A stretch of DNA of 64,000 nucleotides from Paraburkholderia xenovorans LB400 (lineage in GTDB: Bacteria; Pseudomonadota; Gammaproteobacteria; Burkholderiales; Burkholderiaceae), in NCBI RefSeq assembly GCF_000013645.1, contig NC_007951.1, forward strand, positions 4,712,001 through 4,776,000, given 5' to 3'. Made by a program: the position numbers and the translations under genes. The number at the start of each line of letters is the position of its first letter. Within the stretch, counting starts at the first letter, position 1. This document shows, piece by piece, positions 36,675 to 44,243 of this stretch. Below the pieces are notes generated by a model. The model was not told where the DNA came from and made no database searches. It saw only the letters and a list, made by a program, of their open reading frames with translations.

Positions 36675-37255
36675 GACCTGCAAATAAAACACTGGCGTGC
36701 GGATGGTTTCGCGAAAGCCTTTTTATTAATTGGGGAAGCGATTGCTGAAATGCCGCTCCGGGAATGTCCACGCTTCGTGAAATTTGCATGGTGCACGCAT
36801 GCTAATTAAGGGGACAGACTGGAACAATTGGAAATTTCTGCAGATAAACGTTTACACGTCTGATTCTGAATTGATGCACGGGAATTTACAGATTTTCTTT
36901 GGATAGTTCTGTTTAGGGGGGAGATCGGAGAGGGCGTGTCAGGGGATTGTGGAGACGCGCGCGGCGCTTCGTGATGTCGCAAGAGCGTGAAAGAACAAAA
37001 GGGCTCGGCGCATACGGCGCTGTAGAGTTCACCACTTCATGTCGCGTCTGGACAATCCGCTCTTGTCGCCAATGAGGGGTGCGCGCAGCTTGGGGTGATG
37101 AAGTAAGCGTCAAGACAGCCTGTCCATGTCGCCATTGTATGCAGACACTTAACAATTCGATGGTCGAGCCCTTTTTCTATCGGCTGGACCTTCGACTGGT
37201 GCGTGAGCGCGCCTTGTTGCTACTGTCGCAACATTGACTCCCTGCTACCAAGCGC
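36675..37255. other. Gene-free stretch at the left edge of the accessory island
   Basis: About 580 bases, AT-richer on the left side. I see no gene with coding bias, no insertion-sequence end and no copy of the tRNA-Arg 3' end that would mark an attachment site. Confidence 0.5.
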
Positions 37256-37525
37256 TCAATCCGCGAGCATTACCCACTCGAGTGCTCCGGCCGGATAGTC
37301 CTGCGGCTCCCTTACCGCCAGTTCCTCGACAGCACACCCCGCCGCATCAACCACCTCAGCGGATTCATATCCGCCCGACGCGGGACGCATTGTCTCCAAG
37401 ACCGCTGCGACGCATTCCAGCCGGTCGAGCGCTCGTCGCAGCCGTTCGCTCATGACCTCAGTCAGCCCAAGCTCCCTGCTCACAAGCTCGACATCGACCG
37501 CCGTGTCTGCCAACAGAACGTCCAT
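37256..37525 (-). CDS. Small hypothetical protein
   Basis: This is an 89-residue acidic, helical protein (MDVLLADTAVDVELVSRELGLTEVMSERLRRALDRLECVAAV...) with no recognised domain. A purine-rich GGGGGA lies 10 bases upstream of ATG 37525. It is downstream of the XRE gene on the same strand, with a LexA-like palindrome in between. It may be a small regulator or a component of the neighbouring defence locus, but nothing in the sequence proves this. Confidence 0.55.
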   Translation of the reverse strand: MDVLLADTAVDVELVSRELGLTEVMSERLRRALDRLECVAAVLETMRPASGGYESAEVVDAAGCAVEELAVREPQDYPAGALEWVMLAD

Positions 37526-37636
37526 GAGTTCGTGTCCCCCGCGCGGACGCTCGCCAGTGAATCGAAGGTTTCGCCATTTTCTATATAGGCAACCCTTCTA
37601 TACACGGCTGAAAACGATGATGGCATAAATCTCGAA

Positions 37637-37656
37637 TACTGTATATACATACAGTA
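37637..37656. promoter_or_regulatory. LexA (SOS) box-like palindrome
   Basis: TACTG-TATATACATA-CAGTA matches the enterobacterial SOS box (CTGT-N8-ACAG core, TACTGTATATATATACAGTA consensus) at 19 of 20 positions. It is the core of a longer perfect inverted repeat, 37633-37660, with 11-bp arms. It lies between the XRE gene and the small gene at 37256-37525. It could also fold as a hairpin after the XRE stop codon, but there is no T run. Confidence 0.55.
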
Positions 37657-37662
37657 TTCGTG

Positions 37663-37935
37663 TTACTTCTGCGAGAGCCCTTCCAGCAACTCTACGGTTC
37701 TTCTGGCGTTGTCCAGTGCACCTTCTAGCCCTGCCTCGGTATGTGGGTGGTCACTTACATATTCTGCAAGACGCTTGAGGCAGTGGTTGATGAGGTGCGT
37801 AGGCGCCCCGAGCTTCTCCGACTCATATCGAGAAAGCGTCGATTTGTTGACGCCGGTCAACGCGGCGAATTCAGCTTGAGTGCTTTCGCCTCGCGCCCAC
37901 CGCAGAAGCTCACCTTGACTTCGAGGTGGAAACAT
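37663..37935 (-). CDS. XRE-family helix-turn-helix regulator
   Basis: This is a 90-residue DNA-binding protein with an N-terminal HTH: STQAEFAALTGVNKSTLSRYESEKLGAP. A helical C-terminal part follows, likely for dimerisation. It is transcribed away from the AAA-ATPase gene, with a palindromic site overlapping the ATPase promoter. It is therefore probably the repressor of the defence operon and perhaps of itself. Confidence 0.85.
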   Translation of the reverse strand: MFPPRSQGELLRWARGESTQAEFAALTGVNKSTLSRYESEKLGAPTHLINHCLKRLAEYVSDHPHTEAGLEGALDNARRTVELLEGLSQK

Positions 37936-37954
37936 TCGGTTTAAAATGCTTTAG

Positions 37955-37981
37955 TAGCAATTGGATTGCTATAATAGCAAC
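37955..37981 (+). promoter_or_regulatory. Promoter of the defence operon with overlapping operator
   Basis: A perfect TATAAT (-10) is at 37970-37975, 55 bases before the ATPase start. It overlaps the inverted repeat TAGCAAT-TGG-ATTGCTA (37955-37971), and a third half-site TAGCAAC follows at 37975-37981. The -35 region is poor. The layout is that of a repressor operator, the likely target of the divergent XRE protein. Confidence 0.65.
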
Positions 37982-38030
37982 ATTCCGCCGTTCGAAGTCT
38001 ATACTTCGTTTCAAGACTTTTGAGGTTCTA

Positions 38031-39038
38031 ATGGCCCGTTCTGACCAAGTGAAAGCACTACTGCGCGCATATGCTGGTGACAACCACGAGCATTTCTACG
38101 CGGTTGCTATGCAGATGGCCGCGGACGAGGCTCATCGTGGCCACACAAAGTTGGCGGCAGAGTTGCGCGACCTCGTCGACGCCGCCAAGGCAGGCAGAAA
38201 GCCTGGGCTGTCCTCAGTTCAAAGCAAGGGCGTGCAGCGCCCGACTCCGCTGGCTCAACCGAAGGGCGAGCTTTCGGAACTGCTGACAGTGCAGTATCCG
38301 CAAGAGCATCTGCACCAGATGGTCCTGTCGGAGGCGGTCCGCGGAAAACTGAACCGCGTCCTTCGGGAGCAACGCCACCACGAGCAGCTGCACAGCCACG
38401 GCCTGAGCCCTCGTCGAAAGTTGCTTTTGGTCGGCCCACCCGGTACCGGTAAGACAATGACCGCCGCCGCCTTGGCCGGCGAGCTCCGTTTGCCGCTCTT
38501 CACGGCGCGGTTCGACAGCCTCATCACCAAGTTCATGGGTGAGAGCGCGTCAAAGCTGCGCTTGGTATTCGAAGCTCTAAAGTCGACCCGCGGTGTCTAT
38601 TTCTTCGATGAGTTCGATTCGCTCGGGCTCCAGCGCGGCAGTCAGCACGACGTCGCCGAGATGCGCCGCACATTGAACATGTTCTTGCAGCTCATCGAAC
38701 AGGATGCGTCGGATAGCCTTCTGATTGCAGCGACGAACCATGGGAAAGACCTCGACACAGCGCTTTTCCGACGATTCGACGACGTCATTAAGTACGAGGC
38801 CCCTGACGAGCACCAGATTGAAACGCTGCTGAGAAACAGCTTAGGCATCTTCGGAACGTCGGACATCGACTATCGCCGTCTCGCCCATATCGGCAAGGGT
38901 GAGTCGCACGCAGACATCGTCAAGGCGTGTCTCGACGCATTGAAAGACGCGATTATGGAAGGCCAGAAAACGGTAAGTGAAGCGAGCGTCATCCGGCATT
39001 TGGAAGAGCGCGCACAGGGCCACAACATACATCCGTAA
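38031..39038 (+). CDS. ietA: AAA-family ATPase, IetA-like
   Basis: This is a 335-residue cytoplasmic AAA ATPase. A helical N-terminal region (1-125) is followed by Walker A GPPGTGKT (135-142), Walker B VYFFDEFD (about 189-196), sensor-1 Asn in AATN (236) and an arginine-finger-type FRRFD (246-250). ATG 38031 follows TGAGG. With the adjacent subtilisin gene it forms the pair known as IetAS. That pair was first described as a plasmid incompatibility/toxin-antitoxin system in Agrobacterium and is listed among antiphage systems. The ATPase is thought to control the protease. Identity as IetA is by domain pair and synteny. Confidence 0.85.
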   Translation: MARSDQVKALLRAYAGDNHEHFYAVAMQMAADEAHRGHTKLAAELRDLVDAAKAGRKPGLSSVQSKGVQRPTPLAQPKGELSELLTVQYPQEHLHQMVLSEAVRGKLNRVLREQRHHEQLHSHGLSPRRKLLLVGPPGTGKTMTAAALAGELRLPLFTARFDSLITKFMGESASKLRLVFEALKSTRGVYFFDEFDSLGLQRGSQHDVAEMRRTLNMFLQLIEQDASDSLLIAATNHGKDLDTALFRRFDDVIKYEAPDEHQIETLLRNSLGIFGTSDIDYRRLAHIGKGESHADIVKACLDALKDAIMEGQKTVSEASVIRHLEERAQGHNIHP

Positions 39039-39081
39039 AAACAACATCCCGGATGAGTTAATCGGGAAATCTTGCGTTAGA

Positions 39082-39118
39082 CTCTCAGGCGAATAAAACT
39101 ATATGAAGAGCCTGAGAG
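39082..39118 (+). promoter_or_regulatory. Inverted repeat before the protease start codon
   Basis: CTCTCAGGC (39082-39090) pairs with GCCTGAGAG (39110-39118), and the ATG is at 39120. The only purine-rich ribosome-binding candidate (GAAGAG, 39105-39110) lies at the edge of the loop. The hairpin could restrict translation of the protease relative to the ATPase. Confidence 0.55.
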
Positions 39119-39119
39119 A

Positions 39120-41669
39120 ATGGCGGACGAACTTAAAAGTCACCTGTCCATTGAAGGATTCGTGACGTCGCTTGAATTTCGCTCACCCTTGTCCGTGCAG
39201 CGCGAGAATGCGCCGCAGAGGGACCGAGGAGCACACGGCCAGCGCCTGTTGGCTCAGCTTGAAGAGATTTCCGGCACCATCGTCGAACTCGAGGAGACTC
39301 GTGAAGCCTTGGGATTACCCGAGCGACGCGGCCTGTCCATCGCCGTCGAGTTCAGCCCGCGCGGCTCATTCGATTATGGAAAGGTCGAATGGAAGTCTGC
39401 TGGCATTGAACTGCTGACGGTGCTTGCTCACCCGAACTCAGACGTCGCCGTATTGCACGTTCCGGATGGCAAGCTGTCCGCGTTCGTAAAACGCGTTACG
39501 GAATACCTACAGAAAGACAATCGCAACGGGACAGCTCCCCAGCACGCGGCTCTCGTAAATGCGATTGATAACATCCGCCGCGCCGCCTTCACAGAGTTGT
39601 GGACGGATGCGGCAGACCCGCCTGTGGACGACGAACCGCACTGGTTCCAGGTTTGGCTGCGGCACACGGCCGGTGCACTCGCCGACGTTGTAGCCGAGTT
39701 TAGAGATGAGGCCTCGAAGGTCGGCATCAATGTCGAACAGGGTTTCGTTCGATTTCCCGGTCGCGTGGTCGTTGCAGCGCATGCGACTCGCGCTGCAATC
39801 GAACGGGGCGCTGCCCTGCTCGACCTTATCGCCGAAATCCGATTCGTCGAGCCGAACGCAGAGTTCTTCCTCAGTGACATAACCCCAGCGGAACAGGCAG
39901 ATTGGGTCAAAAACCTTCTCGGGCGAATCGCGTTCACCACCGACGAGGGCGCACCGCATATTTGCATCCTCGATACCGGCGTGAACCACGGGCATCCGCT
40001 CCTGGCGCCAGCTCTCGATGAAGCGGACCTTCACACCCACAATCCCGACTGGCAGAAGCATGACCATGCTGGCCATGGCAGCGAGATGGCGGGCATCGCC
40101 CTTTTTGGTGACCTGACCGCAGCCTTGCATACGGGCGATGAACTTGAAATCCCGCATCGCCTTGAATCCGTAAAGATTTTGCCGCCCGACGGCGAAACGC
40201 CGCCCCGCCTCTGGGGCTCCGTGACTTCGGAATCCGTAGCGCGGGTTGAGGTCGATGCTCCTGACAGGTTGCGGGTCTTCGCGATGATGACGACGTCGGT
40301 TGGCCACCTCCTCGGCGCTCCCTCTGAATGGTCCGCGACGGTCGACCAACTGGCGTTTGGTCGCTCACCTATTGATGTAAGTGGGTCGGCGGAAGGGGAA
40401 GACGAAGCTGAGACTCGCGTACCTCGACTCTTCGTGCTCTCTGCCGGCAATGTCCAGTGGACCGAGTGGGGCGCGTATCCGGATGTCAACGCGTTGAGCC
40501 CCGTCCAAAATCCTGGTCAAGCGTGGAACGCGCTCACTGTCGGTGCAGCAACGTCGTTGACCGATATCGATGCAAAAAAGCATGCAACGCTCGAGGCAAT
40601 TGCCAAACCCGGTATGCTTTCACCTGCCTCGACCACCTCGGTGCTGTGGAGCAACACGCCTTGGCCATTCAAGCCGGACGTCGTCGCTGAAGGTGGAAAT
40701 GGGTCGCTCGACGGCGGCGTCCACGCGACGGTAGGCCCGGAGTCACTTCGCCTGTTGACGACTTCGAGCACCCCAGCAGAAAACCTTTTTGCCGACACAG
40801 GCGACACCAGCGCTGCGGCGGCAGAGGTTGCGCGGATTTGCGCACACCTCCGCGCAAAGTATCCGCAATACTGGCCGGAAACGATTCGGGCTCTCGTCGC
40901 ACACGGTGCCGAGCACACGAAAGGCATGCATGCAACGCTTCCTCACGAGCCCAAGAAACTCGACAAGGATAAGCTTCTCCGGACCTTCGGATACGGGCTG
41001 GTTAGCCCGGTCCAGTCCGAATATTCGACTGCGCACCGGCCGACGCTCGTGGTTCAGCGGCAGTTCAATCCGTACTACCGCAAGCCGGGCGGCTCAATTG
41101 TGCTGGGCAAGATGCAACTGCACGACTTGCCTTGGCCAGTCGAGGAGCTATTGCAACTGGGCGAGGCTCAAGTCGAACTGCGCATCACGCTCTCCTACTT
41201 TGTAGAGCCGAACCCAAGTTCGCGTGGCTGGCTCAGCAAGTTCCGCTACCAGTCCTATGCGCTGCGCTTCGCCGTCAAAGGCGCAACCGAAGACGCGAAC
41301 CAGTTCAGAGCCCGTATCAACAGGCTTGAGCGGTTGCAGATTGAAGATAGCGGATTCGGCGACCCCGATGTTGTCCAGTGGAAGTATGGCGCACAGTTGC
41401 GGGCGCGTGGCTCAATGCATTCGGACGTCTGGGTAGGAACGGCGGCGCAACTAGCAACGAAATCGCAGATTGCAGTGTTTCCTGTCGGCGGCTGGTGGAA
41501 AGACTGGAAGGAAGCACGTCAGTGGGATAGCGAAGCTCGCTACGCGCTCGTGGTCTCGTTGAAAGTCGCCGATAACATCGAGACGGACATCTATACCCCT
41601 ATCGCGACCATCGTCGCACCGGAGACCGTCATCGATATTGATGTGGACGACGGGGACGGCGATTTTTAG
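39120..41669 (+). CDS. ietS: Subtilisin-like S8 serine protease, IetS-like
   Basis: This is an 849-residue protease. A large N-terminal region (about 1-275) of unknown fold precedes the S8 catalytic domain, which has a complete triad: Asp285 in ICILDTGVNHGHPLL, His319 in HAGHGSEMAG and Ser564 in GDTSAAAAEVA. A beta-rich C-terminal domain (about 640-849) follows. There is no signal peptide, so it should act inside the cell, consistent with a toxic effector restrained by its AAA partner. It lies 81 bases downstream of ietA. Confidence 0.88.
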   Translation: MADELKSHLSIEGFVTSLEFRSPLSVQRENAPQRDRGAHGQRLLAQLEEISGTIVELEETREALGLPERRGLSIAVEFSPRGSFDYGKVEWKSAGIELLTVLAHPNSDVAVLHVPDGKLSAFVKRVTEYLQKDNRNGTAPQHAALVNAIDNIRRAAFTELWTDAADPPVDDEPHWFQVWLRHTAGALADVVAEFRDEASKVGINVEQGFVRFPGRVVVAAHATRAAIERGAALLDLIAEIRFVEPNAEFFLSDITPAEQADWVKNLLGRIAFTTDEGAPHICILDTGVNHGHPLLAPALDEADLHTHNPDWQKHDHAGHGSEMAGIALFGDLTAALHTGDELEIPHRLESVKILPPDGETPPRLWGSVTSESVARVEVDAPDRLRVFAMMTTSVGHLLGAPSEWSATVDQLAFGRSPIDVSGSAEGEDEAETRVPRLFVLSAGNVQWTEWGAYPDVNALSPVQNPGQAWNALTVGAATSLTDIDAKKHATLEAIAKPGMLSPASTTSVLWSNTPWPFKPDVVAEGGNGSLDGGVHATVGPESLRLLTTSSTPAENLFADTGDTSAAAAEVARICAHLRAKYPQYWPETIRALVAHGAEHTKGMHATLPHEPKKLDKDKLLRTFGYGLVSPVQSEYSTAHRPTLVVQRQFNPYYRKPGGSIVLGKMQLHDLPWPVEELLQLGEAQVELRITLSYFVEPNPSSRGWLSKFRYQSYALRFAVKGATEDANQFRARINRLERLQIEDSGFGDPDVVQWKYGAQLRARGSMHSDVWVGTAAQLATKSQIAVFPVGGWWKDWKEARQWDSEARYALVVSLKVADNIETDIYTPIATIVAPETVIDIDVDDGDGDF

Positions 41670-41786
41670 TAGCAGCAGTCTGTTGAACGCATGCGCGGGC
41701 TGGAGGTGATTGGACGATGGTGTTCCTGCGCGCACGAGAGGCCACGGGACAGCTCTCATCACTTCATATCTTTAAGAACCAGAACC

Positions 41787-42428
41787 ATGACAGACCACGA
41801 ATACTCGATACTTGACCACGACCGGGGTCAGATTTTTCAGTACATCGGAACGGGAATAACAGTTTTGGCTGCCCTGTACACGGCCGGCTGGGGGCTAGCC
41901 GGCCAGGTGGTGACAAAGCTGTTTCCTTCAATCTGGGGTGGCATTCCCAAGACCCTAGACACAGCGCTCGCGTTTACGGTGCTTTATTTTGGGTTCAATC
42001 GCTGGTTCTGGCGCAACTGGGTATGCCGAAAGCTGTTCCACTTCCACGATATAAGCGGCGAGTGGAATGTCGCCGGGACCACGCTCGGCCCAGCAGAAAC
42101 GCTGCAACCGGACGGTGCGGCGCGACCATGGGCGGGCAGAATAAAAATCAACCAGCAGTGGACCAAGATAGGCGTGCGGCTTGAAACGTCATCGTCCGAA
42201 TCGTTTAGCAAATCAGCGGCCGTCCAAGATGTCGATGGACACGCGGTGCTCATGTATTCGTACACGAACGACCCGTCGGCGCGTGCGAGGACCAACGATG
42301 GCTTGGAGGCGCATCGGGGTTACTGCGAATTAAAATTCGCCGCGGACGGACGAAGCGCGACGGGATTCTATTTCAACAACATGGGTCGCGTCACGTACGG
42401 CGAAATGCGTCTGACCAAAGCGAACTGA
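41787..42428 (+). CDS. cap15: Cap15-like CBASS effector (2TM plus beta-barrel)
   Basis: This is a 213-residue protein with two hydrophobic N-terminal helices (about residues 14-36 and 52-72). A beta-strand-rich C-terminal domain follows: FHDISGEWNVAGTT, WTKIGVRLETSSSES, AVLMYSYTNDPSA, HRGYCELKFAADGRSATGFYFNNMGRVTYGEM. This is the S-2TMbeta architecture of Cap15, which binds a cyclic dinucleotide through the barrel and disrupts the inner membrane. ATG 41787 is used; the frame upstream is not conserved-looking. The nucleotidyltransferase gene follows after 5 bases. Confidence 0.82.
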   Translation: MTDHEYSILDHDRGQIFQYIGTGITVLAALYTAGWGLAGQVVTKLFPSIWGGIPKTLDTALAFTVLYFGFNRWFWRNWVCRKLFHFHDISGEWNVAGTTLGPAETLQPDGAARPWAGRIKINQQWTKIGVRLETSSSESFSKSAAVQDVDGHAVLMYSYTNDPSARARTNDGLEAHRGYCELKFAADGRSATGFYFNNMGRVTYGEMRLTKAN

Positions 42429-42433
42429 TAAAG

Positions 42434-43552
42434 ATGAATACCAAATACACTAACAAACTGGACAAGCTTCGAGCTCGTCGCACGCCTCGCACAAAGAGCG
42501 CGAGTCTGTCGGCCGGCATTGCGATGGACTCAGCGGACCTGCGGCCCGCACTTGAGTCATTTGAGGAGAAGGGAAAGGGAGACGCGACTCGATACGCGCT
42601 GGGCTGTATGGCAGAAGTGCCTCCCCAGTACACCGCGATTTCACTTCGTGACGGCAATCGTATTGCTGACCAATTAACTGGCCAGAGCGAGTTCAAGGTA
42701 ATAACGCGCCTGCAGGGCTCCGTTCCTTTGAATATACATATCTATGCGTCATCCGATGTAGACCTGTTAGTGCTCGCCGACTGGTTCGTGAATGTCAAGC
42801 TGCCCGTAGTGCCGCCCAGCACGTACGACTTCGCCAACGGCCCAGCGTCGTCCTTCGATGAGTTAGTGAAGCTTCGTAGCTTCTGCGAACGGTTCCTCCC
42901 GACGAAATACCCCGCTGCGGATGTTGACACCTCCGGCGCTAAATCTATCGCTGTATCAGGCGGGTCCCTTGCCCGCAAGGTTGATGTGGTCCCGTCGTAT
43001 TGGGTCGACACAGTCGAGTATCAGCAAAGCAAGCTCGAGATTCATCGCGATGTGGCGATTCTCGACAAGGTGAAAAAAGAGACCGTGGTCAACAGACCGT
43101 TCATGCATATGGGGTTGATTGACGTTAAGGACACCTCGTCCAACGGTCACGCCAAACGCGCCATTCGGCTCCTCAAGTGCTTGAGCAGAGATGCCGACGT
43201 TGACATCGCCCTAAGCAGCTTTGACATCGCGGGACTCATATATCACATGCCCAATGCGGAGCTGTCCGTGAATCCGTTCTTCCCCCTCCAGCTGCTCGAC
43301 CGGGTGGACCTCTACTTACGACGTCTCGAGTCGAACTACCAATATGCGACCTCGCTGCAGACGCCAGACGGTACCCGTGCAGTCCTCGACTCCTCCGAAA
43401 AATTCTTCGCTGTCGCCATGCTGCGGCAAGAATTGACGGAGGCCATCGACAATGTTGCGGGTGAATACAACGACACCCTGCCGTTCATCTTTGACCGCAG
43501 CCGTGCGCTGGAAGCCGCGCGAAAGACCTTGAACGAAACTCTCATTTATTAA
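42434..43552 (+). CDS. CD-NTase (CBASS cyclic oligonucleotide synthase)
   Basis: This is a 372-residue nucleotidyltransferase of the cGAS/DncV-like class. The active site is complete: Gly95-Ser96 in LQGSVPLN, the metal-binding pair Asp108-x-Asp110 in SSDVDLLVL, and a third Asp184 in ARKVDVVPSYW. A helical C-terminal (SMODS-type) domain follows. With phage infection such enzymes make a cyclic nucleotide that activates the neighbouring effector. No Cap2/Cap3 or HORMA/TRIP13 genes are present, so the system is of the minimal type I. The clade and product are not assigned. Confidence 0.87.
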   Translation: MNTKYTNKLDKLRARRTPRTKSASLSAGIAMDSADLRPALESFEEKGKGDATRYALGCMAEVPPQYTAISLRDGNRIADQLTGQSEFKVITRLQGSVPLNIHIYASSDVDLLVLADWFVNVKLPVVPPSTYDFANGPASSFDELVKLRSFCERFLPTKYPAADVDTSGAKSIAVSGGSLARKVDVVPSYWVDTVEYQQSKLEIHRDVAILDKVKKETVVNRPFMHMGLIDVKDTSSNGHAKRAIRLLKCLSRDADVDIALSSFDIAGLIYHMPNAELSVNPFFPLQLLDRVDLYLRRLESNYQYATSLQTPDGTRAVLDSSEKFFAVAMLRQELTEAIDNVAGEYNDTLPFIFDRSRALEAARKTLNETLIY

Positions 43553-43612
43553 AGATAGCGAGTAGGCAAGCACAGCCGAGACCGCGTTTGCCGCAAACAA
43601 ACAAAACGAGGA

Positions 43613-43969
43613 ATGATGGAGCCTATATTCGGTCAAAACGGAAAAGTGGTCGCATGGCGCAATGGAACTAACATCCACGCTTTGGACGGGAAACATATGG
43701 CCGTCTTGAATGGCGGCAGTCTTTATGGCCACAGGGGACAGCATCTTGGTCGCGTTGCCGGTGGGCTCTTTCGGGACCATGCTGGTGCGGTCGTAGCATT
43801 TGAAGCAGGAGCGAAAGGAGGCCCCGTTCTTCCCATCGCCTCTATCCCGCCTATCCCTCCAATCCCGGCGATTCCCCCGGTTCCGGCAATACCTTCGATA
43901 CCGCCGATAGCGCCGATTCCATCTTTGAAATGGAGTGCGATGAACTGGCAAGGCTATCTCAATCAGTAA
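43613..43969 (+). CDS. 4-fold beta-flower protein with Pro-Ile repeat tail
   Basis: This is a 118-residue protein. The first 70 residues contain four short related units (FGQNGKVVAWRNGTNIHAL, LDGKHMAVLNGGSLYG, HRGQHLGRVAGGLF, RDHAGAVVAFEAG) that fit the 4-fold beta-flower fold. A tail made of repeated xIPPIP/AIPPVP units (about 80-103) and a short Trp-containing end follow. It starts 60 bases after the CD-NTase on the same strand and may be part of the operon. The family has no established function that I know. Confidence 0.7.
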   Translation: MMEPIFGQNGKVVAWRNGTNIHALDGKHMAVLNGGSLYGHRGQHLGRVAGGLFRDHAGAVVAFEAGAKGGPVLPIASIPPIPPIPAIPPVPAIPSIPPIAPIPSLKWSAMNWQGYLNQ

Positions 43970-44039
43970 AGCCTTCCAGCAACCTCATGTCACGCTTGTC
44001 GCAAGCAAGCACAAAACCCACCAGACAAAGCGATAACCT

Positions 44040-44058
44040 GTGGAAACACTAGATGAAC
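44040..44058 (+). pseudogene. 5' remnant of the 342-codon gene now at 56887-57904
   Basis: GTG 44040 followed by GAA ACA CTA GAT GAA C reaches the IS66 left end. Joined to 57896 on the minus strand (dropping IS66 and one 8-bp duplication) it reads on in frame as METLDELTGEFLK for 342 codons. An in-frame stop lies just upstream, so this GTG is the only visible start; its ribosome-binding site is weak. Confidence 0.65.
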
Positions 44059-44243
44059 GTAAGCGCGAAATTTTCCCCACTGGGCGGCGACAATTATCTT
44101 GGCCGGTCGTTGACGATTGCTTTGGCCGGTGGTGAGGAGTCGTAGGCGGCGAAGCCGCCGGAGACGACGAGCCACCGGCAGCGCTGTGTCGGCGGGGCTT
44201 TAGGATTGGGCTGATCGAAGCTTAAAGAAGAAGCGGTCAGCTC

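Noticed and set aside
36675..37255. Possible left attachment site of the island
   Set aside because: Searched by eye for a copy of the tRNA-Arg 3' end (ggtgcgcccggctggg...) and found none.
37633..37660. Reading the palindrome only as a terminator of the XRE gene
   Set aside because: There is no T run on the minus strand after it, and the core matches a LexA site; kept as a regulatory candidate instead.
43850..43925. Short direct repeats (pattern of cc-at-ccc/ccg units) that could suggest a CRISPR or minisatellite
   Set aside because: They encode the Pro-Ile tail of the beta-flower protein; no spacers. No CRISPR array or Cas gene is visible in the window.
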